Positions 40,901-52,900 of a DNA stretch of 64,000 bases are shown here, piece by piece; position 1 is the first letter of the stretch; each line of letters opens with the position of its first letter. The DNA lies in the NCBI GenBank assembly GCA_029237695.1, contig CM055268.1, positions 56,257,131 through 56,321,130 of the forward strand. The letters run 5' to 3'. Under the pieces are notes generated by a model. That model made no database searches. It was not told the DNA's origin and saw nothing but the letters and a program-made list of their open reading frames with translations. Made by a program: the position numbers and the translations under genes. The stretch comes from Conchocele bisecta (Eukaryota > Mollusca > Bivalvia > Lucinida > Thyasiridae).

Positions 40901-43900
40901 GGACTAGTCTGAAAACCATTTTGTGACGATTGGATTGGTTGAAAAATTAACATAACAAAATCCATTCCAGTTACTTAGGGGTGTAAGGGTTAAACTTGAG
41001 GGGTCTGACAAAGATGTTTTTATTGTCTTGTGACTAGTGAAGACCAAGGCCGGCCTGCACATCCAGTAGACCAGTAGCCAATGTCACCAAAATTGCTAAG
41101 CATACTTATCTAGCTAAGTATACTTTGAGGGAGTAATCATTTATTTTTCCCGAAACGGATTATTTCATAATGAACTAACGACTGCATACATTTGATGATT
41201 AAAAGTACATGTATAAAGAATTAGTATACTGAATTTATTACATTATCACAGCCAAGATGGCTGCCAAGATGGCTGTGATAATGTAATAAATTCAGTATAA
41301 TAACAAGAGTGCCGTAAGTCACAAAAGTCACCCGTCAGTATAGGCCAGACAGCGAAGATGCAGAAATTTGAAGCTGTCACCGAGGCAAGAAACATTAATG
41401 AGAATTTGAAAATTTATAGCATCATTTCTTCCTCGTGATAAACAGGTATACTAATTTAGGTAGAGATATGTAAAGTAGAATTTATATAGAATTGGATACA
41501 AAAATGTAGAAAAATGGCTAAGTTAAAAAGGTGATATTTTTGTTAAAAAAATAATTTTCTGCATAAAAACACCAAGGTGCACATCTTCCATATGTGTAGA
41601 TGACGTGTGTATAGTTTTTGATCGATTGACTGAACGGTTTCAAACAGAGTTGTGTACACAAACTCTGTACCCTATATAGAAGGGTATACAACAATTTAGA
41701 ACAAATGGCTATTAAAGTTAAAGAGGTGACATTGTTTTACAAAACATTATTTCGGCATAAAAACACAAAGGTGCAGATCTTCAATATGTGTAGAAGACGA
41801 GTGTATAGTTTCAGATCGATTAACTGAACGGTTTCAGAGGAGTTGTGTACACGAACTATGCAGTTTTTCTGTCCGCCGCAGTAAAACATAATAATTATGT
41901 ACCGTTTTTTTAAAACAGTCGTATAAAAATTAATAAATTTATACAGTAGAGCAACGGTATCTCGAATATCAGTATCTCGATGATATCCCCTATCTCGATG
42001 ATTCACTAAAGTCCCGAATAATATCCTTATTTGTTTAATATAAATTTCCTCGGCTATCTCGAACATGCCCCATCTCGTATATGTTCTCTATATCGACTGT
42101 TCATTCTGTCCCCTCCGTATAAAATATGTTAAAAATCACTTCGCTATCTCGATCACATAAACGCATGGATAAATCACTTCAGCGCATGACTGCCAAGATT
42201 GATTTGGTTGACACAAATTTTAACAAGAGTGCCGCAATTCACAAAATACGCCCGTCGAATATGGGCCAGACAGCGAAGATGCAGAAATGTGAAGCTGTCA
42301 CCAAGGCAAGAAACATTATTTCTTCATCTCGTTGTGCTAAACATGTATACTAATCTAGGCAGAGATAGAAAAGTAGAGTGCAAAGTAGAAATGATAGGGA
42401 ATTGTATAGAAAAATGTAGAAAAAATGGGTAAGTTAAAAAAGTGATACTTTTGTTAAAAAATATTTTTTCGGCATAAAAACAGCAAGGTGCACATCTTCA
42501 ATATGTGTAGAAGACATGTGTATCGTTTCAGATCGATCGACTGAACGGTTTCGGAGGAGTTGTGTACACAAACTCTGTACCCTATATAGAATTGCATAGA
42601 AAAATGAAGAAAAAATGGCTATTAAGTTAAAAAGGTGATATTTTTGTTAAAAAATATTTTTTCGACAATATGTGTAGAAGACGTGTGTATAGTTTCAGAT
42701 CGATCTACTGAACGGTTTCGGAGGAGTTGTGTACACGAACTTTGCGCTTTTTCTTCAATCGCCCGCCCGCCCGCCCGCCCGCCCACTCGCCCGCCCGCCC
42801 GCCGCCCGCTCGCCCGCCCGCCCGCCCGCCCGCCCGCCGCCCGCCCGCCCGCCGCCCGCCCGACCCGCCCGCCCGCCCGCCCGCCCGCCCGCCCGCCCGC
42901 CGCCCCTCCGCCCGCCCGCCCGCCCGCCCGCCCGCCCGCCCGCCCGCCCGCCCGCCAGCCCGCCCGCCCGCCCGCCGCCCGCCCGCCCGCCCGCCCGCCG
43001 CCCGCCCGCCCGCCCGCCCGCCCGCCCGCCCGCCCGCCCGCCCGCCCGCCCGCCCGCCCGAAAATTTCTCCCTCAAAGTGTACTTATCAAGATAAGTAGA
43101 CTTTGCAATTTTGGTGAAATCAGCTACAGAAATTCATTATTCACAATTTGATCAGCAAAATTCTGGGAACAGCATACATGTCAATACTTTGTACGAATAT
43201 CGGGCAGCATGAGTGTGCGAGTGATCTGGATCTACACAGGTGAGAAAAGTTTGAGAAAAGTCAAACCATGGCAATAGGATATTAAGCTTACCATGGCCAT
43301 TTGATCAGGTCATAGCCAAAATTTAAAAAATTTCAAAGTCAAATTGAATGGGTTGAACGTCCCAGCAATAGCTAAGGTCATATAGAGACGGGACCACAGT
43401 TTAAAGTTTCATCCAACAGACCAGTGGGATGGAAATATTATGAAAGCATTTGTTATGCCTAAGGCGAAGTTTGAACCACCAACGTCCGGATTGGAAGTCA
43501 GGTTTTCTAACCCCTAGGCCACAACCCATGCAAAGAACAATTTCAAATCACGGCAAAAAGATAACTAACGCACCACGGCCATTTTATCGGGTCGAGTCAG
43601 CACGTCGTCCCATTGCACCATACTCATGTATGGGAGGTAGGTGGTGAAGTAGATGAAGCCGGCACAGCAGCTGCGAGGTTGGAGTGGGAGGAAAAGCACA
43701 CCTGATGAGGAAACACTGCACGATCGTGGCGCACGCGAACAACGTCATAAATGCCAGCAGTACGCTCATGTCCGAATACTCCAGTACTTTTCCTACCTGT
43801 AATATATAGACGATCTTACATTTTTGTGTAATTGGTTTTAATAAATATGATATTAAATCACCACTCATTGTGTAGCCTCAACATGTACAGTAGAAGATCG

Positions 43901-46900
43901 ATCTCTCGAACAGGTTCTCTGTTGAAACACTCCAGAAAATTAGATTTGTCCTGTGGTCCCGACAAATTTCCCTATATAAATCAATATTTTTTTACCTGAA
44001 ATTCGAACTCTCAAAACCGAAATCACGGTCTCTTGGTCAGTCAATCAACGTAAAGTGCTATTGATAGCCCGTACGGGTAAGTCTGTCGCCAGCTGATATG
44101 TTTGCCTAACGAGGTGTGAATATCACAATTGGCGGCCTCTTTGGTTTGTTTCGCCTGACAGGTGGTGACATTAAATCACGAATTTAAAAATTAAACGGCG
44201 TTAATTCCACATCAAGATGACCACGATAATTAATTAATTTGAACAAAATTCGCCTTTAAATATTTAATTGAATTTTAACTGTCACATCAGTGAATTATGA
44301 GTGATTAAACATCAATCAATGGTGTTATTACCGACTAGTATTGATTTTCTTTCCCTCGAACTACGCCTGACTCAAACTTTTATTCATGTCCGTTGCCGGT
44401 TCGAGAGATCAATCTTCTACTGTAATTGGTTAATAAATATGATATTAACCCTTACTACGCTGAATTAAATGTTGTCGTCTGCTGGAAATGTTTTATTTTC
44501 AATATTTCTCGACAAAAACCTGGTTTTGACAGCACATGAGAATCGTCTCCAGTGGAGACGATTCTCAGTGGAGACGATTCTCATATGCTGTCAAAACCAG
44601 TTTGTTGTTAAGAATTAAAGCAAAAATGAACAAGAAATGCTCTGTCGAACGCGGATGCCACCTACAGCATATTTGAGAAACTGTGACAAAGTGGTTAACC
44701 GAAAAGTGTGACGGACGGACGGACAGACAGACGGACGTTCTTACAGTACTATACTTATGTGGCTTATCACATGTTAAATATTAGCCACATAAAACGATTT
44801 TTAGCCACATAAAAGGATTTTTTAGGTGGCTAATTGTAACCAACCCTATCCTTTACCAAGTCCATAACCCTGTGGGGCTAGCCACATAAGTACCCTAATG
44901 TGTGCCCGGACAGACGGACAGATGGACGGTCCAAACACTATATGCCACCCGTTTCTTCGAAACCCGGTGGCATAAAAACAGCAGACGGCAATTTCAGTCA
45001 ACAGTGTAGGAAGGGTTAAATCACCACTCATGTCCAGAGTGTTGATTTAATATCATATTTAATTATTAACCTATTACATGTTGAGGCTACACAATTTTTC
45101 GCACAAAACATGAAAAGAAAGTGAGCAGGGGCGATGGTTTTTCCACCTATCTGTTTTTAGAATAGGTTTCCATAACAGAGCCAGTTTATGTTGTTTTGTT
45201 TTTTTGTTTTTTTTTTATCTTATTTTTAAGGGTAGGAATTGGCTCGAGCACCTTCCAAACCCGGGCATTTGAACCCAAAAGTGGCAGGTCAATGACCGTT
45301 TGCCCGTTTGTTTCCGAATTTACTAATATCTGCCATACAGTCGAAATATGTGCATTAAATGAAGGAGGCAATGAGGCGGTTAATTTAACCTAGCTAGTTC
45401 ATTCTCCTATCGCACGGTATGTAAGCCGGTATGTAAGACCGTGAAAAAGGCTGAGTGTGAGTGCATGTGATATATGGAGACTCAGCCGTAACAGTGTTAT
45501 CCTAAATAATGATGATATTTGACGATTGGTCAGGGCATAACATATCAGGCCGGGAATGATCGATATTTGGTTATGCAAAGTATGATGTAATATGTTTTCG
45601 GGCCCAGCTACTGTCGTTTCGCGGCTTATCGTTATATACGATTTGCAATTATTCGAGTTCAGGTGTGGCGTTTATCTGTTACTATTTGGTTATATGACAA
45701 TGTGTTTCACATATTCTGAAGACGAAAGAAAAAGAGAACATAATACACGGCGGTATAGCAATTGCCCATATATTAGTGAGTGGCCCATACCATACCGCCG
45801 GTCATGGTCCAACTGATTAAATTTGATTTCAGACGATGCATATTACAGTCAATAATGTTTAATAAGAGTAATGCGGGCGGCCAATTCCGGTCTATTCTGC
45901 ATTACTCCGTGAGATGAATGGTGGGGAGACCGGAGTACCCGGGGAAAACCACCTCCTCCGGCAAGTAATGACAACTTCACATACGTCGGTGTAGAGGTGA
46001 GAGCTGTGATCGAACAGCTACCGGGGACCAATGCCGGCTCTTTACTGCCGGTCCAAATGACGGCATCAGCTACTTTCACTCCGTGCCCGGCGCCCGGCCA
46101 CACCGCAACGATATCCATTTGGTTCTACAACATATCTTTTAAAACCAGAGAACATGATTAAGGGTTAAACAGTTAAACAGGAGGCGATTGGCTGCCATTA
46201 TTAACCTCTGTGGAAGAAGTAAAAAAAAAAAAAAAAAAAAGTATAGGGTGCGGTCGCCAGTATTGGAAGACGATTATTGGTCAGTGGGAGTTGGGGTAGA
46301 GGTTGCAAGTTGTCCTAGTCCATGTATATGGTGTCATCGGAATTGTGTATGGTTACAGAGGGAGGGTGGGCAGTGATATGTATATTTATTAATACATAGG
46401 TAATCTATATATATATCATCATATATTGTGAATGTATTGGTTGTCATACTGGTATACTATGTTATGCTTGGAGATTGGGTTTGTGTTTAATTTATTTAGT
46501 TTAGCTTCATGTATTAGCCCCTACGAGCTGTACATATCGTCTCGTTAATATCCCAGTACTAATCCTCGATAAGGCAATCCATACCAGATAGACTTTCCCG
46601 GGCCAGTTCCGATCGAGTACATACCCATTGGATGGGGAAGAGATCACTTGTCTATTTATATCTACAGCCTGATACTAATATGTAATAGACTTTTCAGATT
46701 GGGTTTGTCTTAATTTATTTAGTTTAACTTCATGTTTTAGCCCACATGAGCCTGTACACGTGAAGTACATGTACACATGTATTCATTGTTGCACTTTCAC
46801 ATTCGTTTGTATCATGCGAAACAATCAACAGTGGTACACAGTGCCAGCTTCTGGCCCAGGTGAAGCTCCCACGTATCGGGTTCTCGGCGTCCGCATACCA

Positions 46901-49900
46901 AAGTATAATGCCTCACACGAAACGTACATGTATACGTACATTTATATACCTCCCGCATACAGGCACATTTAACTTAAGATTCTAAAAAAAACAACATGAA
47001 ATTCACATGTAATGTTATTGGGAAAGGATGAGCACTAAATACATTGTTTCAATGTACATGTATTGATGATATAACATATATACAACCTATATGCTGTTAT
47101 GTTTGGAGATTGGCTTCTGATTGGGTTGAGCTACCGCACCCCCCCCCCCCCCCCACCTAATACATATAATAGATCACTTGTCTTATATTTATGTTTACAG
47201 CCTGATACTAATAGACTTTTTCAGATTGGGTTTGTCTTAATTTATTTAGTTTAACTTCATGCGTACCTACACGAGCCTGTACATATCGTCTCGTTAATTT
47301 CCCAGTACTAATCCTCGATAAGGCAATCCAATCCATACCAGAGATACTTTCCCAGGCCAGTTCCGATCGAGTACAGACCCATTGGTGGATTACTTGTCTT
47401 ATATTTATATTAGTTATATGTTGCTATGTTTTGAGATTTGGTTCTGATTGTGTTGGGCTACCGCACCCCACCTAATACACGTTAACGTTAACTACATGTA
47501 TATACATCCTAATTGTAAACATAAGCTGCGTACATGGATCTTGCAACATTGTCAACCAGTGACGATATCTACAGTAGTTTTCATATCTGGGAAGGAGACA
47601 ATGGGGCCTAGTGTCACGGACATAACTTAGCTAGGACAACTCCATCGTATTTTTATTTTGTTCTCACCCTTAGTACCGGTGTATACATGTGTACATGTAT
47701 TGTATTTTGAAGTATGATTCATTATATTATTTAATTGTGCAGAATTTATTATTATTATTTTTTATATTTTTGGAGCAGCGGTATTATGTTATATTTTATT
47801 CCAATACCCTGTCGCCTTTAAATGTATTTTAGTACAGCTAAGTGTATTTCCGTTTCACATTCTTTAGGGGGGAATATTAAATTATGGGGATGACATATAT
47901 ATTATTTTTTAAGCAAACAGCGGCTAAATCTTTTCTTGCTGATTCATGCGTTGGACAGAAGAAGAAATAGTGGTCCAGTTCTTCTATTTCGTCTTCATCG
48001 CACTGACTACAGTTTTATATCTATATCAATATTGCTGCCCTGTGGATAACGATTTGCCTTTATACCATTTCTGCCTAATCTAAGTCGTGTGATTATTCTG
48101 TCTGCCCGCCTATCCTTACTGTATAATTTACACGTAACTGGGATTGTGGGAATCATTGATTGCAGTATGTGCCCACCGTGCTTATTTTCATGAATGTTAT
48201 TCCAACGTGTTTGCCATTTGTATCTTGATTGTTTGCTAATAACAGAATATATTTCTCTATGAGTAGGTAGTGTTAATTCATCAGTGCCTGTCAAATGTGC
48301 TGAAGCAGCCGCGCGATCTGCTTCTTCATTACCGGGTATTCCAATATGGGAAGGGACCCAGTCTATATTTATAAGCTTGCCCTGTTCCACTGTTCTGCTT
48401 ATTAGTGTCTTAATGTCATGTATTTTGTCGGGTCTCGTTTTAGATGTACCTGAATTAATAGCTTGAACAGAGCTTAATGAATCTGTTATATTACTGTGTT
48501 TTTGTAGTCATTTAGCGTAAGGTTGTATATAAGGGCCTTTTCTATGGCAATAAGCTCTGCTGTAAATACACTTAGAGTGGATGCAAACTTATATTGTTCT
48601 ATATGATCTAGTTGGGGTACCACAAAAGCAGCTGATGTTATTCCTAGTTCTGAATGTTTGCTACCGTCCGTGTATATCTGTAGCGTGTCTTTCCAATGGT
48701 GGTGAATGTAATCTGTTGCGTTTGTAAGGCTGAGGGCTGGATCCCTATTATTATCTATTATTATTTCTGTAAGGTCAGATCTTGCTGTGATTTCAAATGG
48801 GTAATAAGGTATGTATGTGAAGAATGGTTGTATTTTACAGTCATTTAGTCCATATTCTTCTTTTAGGCTTATAGCGTTCATTGCATAACATGTTTTTATT
48901 TTATTATTGTTAGATTGATACTTTTTATTCGGTTTACTAGGACCTCTTTTAATTCTTAACTGTTGTATTTATATGTACGTTTGGGTTGTATTAGTTCGTT
49001 AAGTGGTAGGTTAGCACCATGTGGCTGGGTGCGAGCCCACTACTTTAGTAAATTACATTCACGTCGCAGATCCAGTGGTTGTACAACTGTTTCTACTTCT
49101 ATTGCTGCGGCTCTAGTTGATTGATAGGCACCCGTTGCTACTTTTAATGCTGCTCTTTGAATTATTTCTAGTTTATTTAGATGACTGGCCGCTGCGTCTT
49201 TGTATAACATACAGCCGTAGTCCATTTTAGATAGTATTAATGCTTTATAGAATCGTAGGAGAGACGGTTTGTCTGCTCCATATGATGTTACCTGATATAA
49301 GTTTCATTAGATTAAGGTCCTTCCTACACCGTTGGACTAGGTCTGTTACATGAGGACCCCAGGTTAATCTGTCGTCTAATATCATACCTAGAAATTTTGC
49401 ACATTTCTTGTAAGGGATTGATTGGTTGTTCACACTAGATTTTTTATTCTATAGTACTGTTATCTTTTATAGGTATACCGCTGCTCCGCATCTTTATAGC
49501 ACAATGTCCCTCCGTTATGAAATATGACTGCCTCAGTTTTAAGTGGGGAGATTTTAAACCCCCATTTATTTTGCCATATTGTAATTTTATCTAGTGATGT
49601 CTGTACAACTCCGAGGGCTACATCTAGATTCGCATGTGCATTCCAGATCGCGCTGTCATCAGCAAATTGTGATAGGTCTTCTGTTTTACGTGTATTCTTA
49701 TTAGCATTGTTAAGTTCAGTATGCAGTGTGTCAATCATGATGTTGAATAATATTGGACTAACGACGCTGCCCTGGGGGCAACCATTATCTATGTTTTGGA
49801 ATTCGGAGTGCTCTGTTCCTATTCTGACTCTAATTTTCCTGCCCGTAAGAAATTTGTCAAGCCATAACACCATTCTGTTATTTATGCCCTTCTCTATGAG

Positions 49901-52900
49901 TTGCTCTATTGTTCCTTTTGTCCACATTAGGTCAAAGGCTTTCTCTAGGTCTAAGAAGACAGCAACGACCGTTTTCTTTTCCATCATAGCTGTTTTAATT
50001 ACGGTTTCCAGTCGTGCTAGTTGATCTAAGGTAGATCTTTGATTTCTGATCCTGATTGAGTCGGGCTTATTTTTTGGTTTGATTCTATATGGTGCTTTAA
50101 CCTATTCGCTACCATCGTTTCCATCACTTTGCAAATTGTTGGTGTTAACGATATTGGTCTGTATGATGATGGATACGTTGTATCCTTTTTAGGCTTTAAT
50201 ATAGGGATGGTGGTAGCTTCTTTCAGGAGTCAGGTAGGGTACCGTTTTCCCAGGATTTATTTATAGCCAGAAGCAATTGTTCCATAGATTCAATAGGGAG
50301 ATGCTTTAAAATTGTATAGTGTATTTTATCTGCTCCTGGTGCTGTATTCTTTTTACTTTTAAGGGCAGCTTTTAGTTCTGACATGATGAAACGTCTATTG
50401 AGGCAGGTTCCTTCATTTAATTCAGAAATTATTGTTTGTGTATCTATCTTAGATTGGATAATTGGATCTCTTTGTTCTTTAACTTGTCTAAATTCTGGTG
50501 TAAGGTTGTCATTACTTGAAATAGTTTTTATAATGGTCTGTGAGCACCTCTGCCTTTTGTTTGTTTTTCATCGTAACTAGGTTGTTGTTATGTAAAATTG
50601 GTGGTAGTGGTGGTGTACGTTTACCTCTGATTCTATTGAATTGATCCCAAATGTCTTTACTAGTTTTTTCGTTATTAAGTTCCGAAATAAATTTCTCCCA
50701 ACCGATTTGTTTTGCCTCATTTAATATGGTGGACGCGAGGGATTTGGTTTGGCCTCCCGATACTCGTCCCGCCTTTTTTCTTTCAGGGTTTTATGGTATT
50801 TATATGCTGTTTCCATCTACGCAGGACAGTTCTCCCTGTTTTTAATGGCATCCGAGCAGGCCGGAGTCCACAGGGATTGGTTTGGGCGATTGTGTGCTTT
50901 GCCACTTGTCTGTGGTATGCATTCCTTACTGATTTCGTAGAGAGTGCTCACAAATTCATTATGATATTCATTGCAGTTAAATTTTTTCTCTATGTGTAAC
51001 TTAGTTGAACATAAGTGATGGAAACGCTCCCAGTCAGCCTGACCTAACTTCCATTTAGGAATTGTTGCGGGAGTACTCTTATGGTATTGGGTCAAAACTT
51101 TAGTAATTATTGGATAGTGATCACTTCCTAGTGTAGAATCGTGTACGAACCAGGAGGACGAAGAAGCTAGAGCTGGTGTAGCTAATGTGATGTCTGGTGT
51201 TGTTCCTATACCTTTACTATGTGGGATATGAGACGTATCGAAGGTTACGGCCCCATCATTTAATAATACGTAATCTGTATTGTCTAAAAAAGTTTATTAT
51301 TTCATCACCAGTTTTGTTAGTTTTGGCGAGATAATGCACGTCCCAAAGTGGGTTGTGTCCGTTAAAGTCACCCAATATCAGAGCTTTATTACTTATCTGT
51401 TTGGTAATGTTATATATATTGTGTAGTTTAGTAGCGTTTGTACTGCCACCGGGACCGATGTATACATTTAGTATGTCTATATTACCTTTGTTACCTAATA
51501 TTTTAATTGCAGAATAAAGAATATTTTCTGTTTCCTTCAGATGATTCGTTTTTAATTTTGTACAAGAAACTCCATTTTTAGCATATATGCCTACTCCACT
51601 ACCATGGAATGGATTTGTGGAGTGCGCTATTAAGTTGTATCCTGTTAGAGTTGATGGTTTTGGCATTTCCTGAAGGCATATTACATCGGGTGACAATATG
51701 TTTAGTTTCTATAGCATTTATTAGCTCTCCCTTTGTCCGTAGAAATCCCCGACAGTTCCATTGAAGGACTGTCAGGGGGTGATTATTACTATTATTATTT
51801 CTACCCATATATTGTTTATGTTGTATTAATGTTATGTATTATTGCGAACATATTCTGCGTTTGTGCAGAAGAGCGCCATGTTTACTATTCAGAGGTTCTG
51901 GCTGGGAGGCTGTTTCAGGTTCATTGCTTCTCAGCTGTACTGGAGGCGCTAGAACATTGGGGACCTTGCTTACATTGGACTTTACGTTTAGGTTTTTTAG
52001 TTTGACGACTACCAAATGTTCCATTCCTGTTAAAAGTTTTTGATTGTTTTTGTGCAAGGGGCATATTGTGTGTTTTGTTCTTATTAGATTTAGCGCACTT
52101 ATTTGTTTCCTCCACCGGGCTACCCATTGGACTGGCATTTGGGGTGGATGTTTTAATGTTGTTGGTTGCTGCCTCTGTGTGTGTTTCGTAACATTTCTAT
52201 GTTCTGCTATGTTGTATGTGTTAATGTTGTCGCTGGAACTATTTTGTGATATTTGATAAGCATAGAGGTGATGACGCTGGGGCGGATTTGTTGGGGCTAT
52301 TGTTTACGACTGGGCAGCAAGGACTTTTTGCGCAGTCCATGCTGATGCTATGTGACATTTCGGGTTCCATTTCAGTTGTTATGCCGAGTTCCGCCGCCAG
52401 TTCTAGTATAGTTGTGTCTATTTCCGTTATTAGTCCAGCATGTTTGCGATTACTCGTAGCTATTGATGGATGCAGGGGTTCAGTATTGTTATTTCTTCTT
52501 TGTTTAGTGGGTGGGGGTGATGTATGGGAGGGTTTTGTCTGGGTGTCGTGTTTACGTGTTGAATAATATGCGGCTAAGTACTTGGGTGTGTGAACTGACC
52601 TATTTTGTAGATGGGACTCTGCTATGTGACCTATTATTCCTTGCATTTTAATTCCTAAATGAGATTCTAATGTTGTTTCTATCATCGCTATTAGATCCAA
52701 AAGTTGATTTTTTGTGACATACTGCTGTATTTCAGTATCTCGTTTGGCGTGTGTATCTATGGATGGTGATTCAGATGCCCGTTTGCGTTTATTGTATTGT
52801 GGTGTGGCTGGGATAGTTGAATACTGACTGTTTTGTTGTTGTATAGGTAGATTAGTGGTGGCATGAACATGTGTGGTATTGGTCGAAGTGTGTGTTTGCA

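Larger units (their letters stand above)
41075..43131. mobile_element. Family M5 MITE split by nested insertions
   Basis: The left half (TAGCCAATGTCACCAAAATTG to AGTATAAT at 41301) and right end (AAAATTTCTCCCTCAAAGTG to GAAATCAGCTA, 43061-43131) belong to one element. Family D copy 1, a pogo-like fragment and family D copy 2 lie between. Confidence 0.8.
43871..45091. mobile_element. Fold-back MITE hosting three nested insertions
   Basis: Outer arms TGTAGCCTCAACATGTA (43871) and TACATGTTGAGGCTACA (45075) and the next arm segments (ATGATATTAAATCA) pair as a hairpin. It was entered at a TA by 43888-44422 and at a TTAA by 44459-45015, itself split by 44629-44973. Confidence 0.85.

Noticed and set aside
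42635..43151. Long Pro/Ala/Arg-rich and Gly/Arg-rich open frames on both strands
   Set aside because: They come entirely from the (CCCG)n tract; any frame through a stop-free tetranucleotide repeat stays open.
45592..46118. Frames inside the LINE 3' region (for example [20 protein letters not shown])
   Set aside because: No LINE domain or other motif is recognisable, and the segment lies downstream of the RNase H end.
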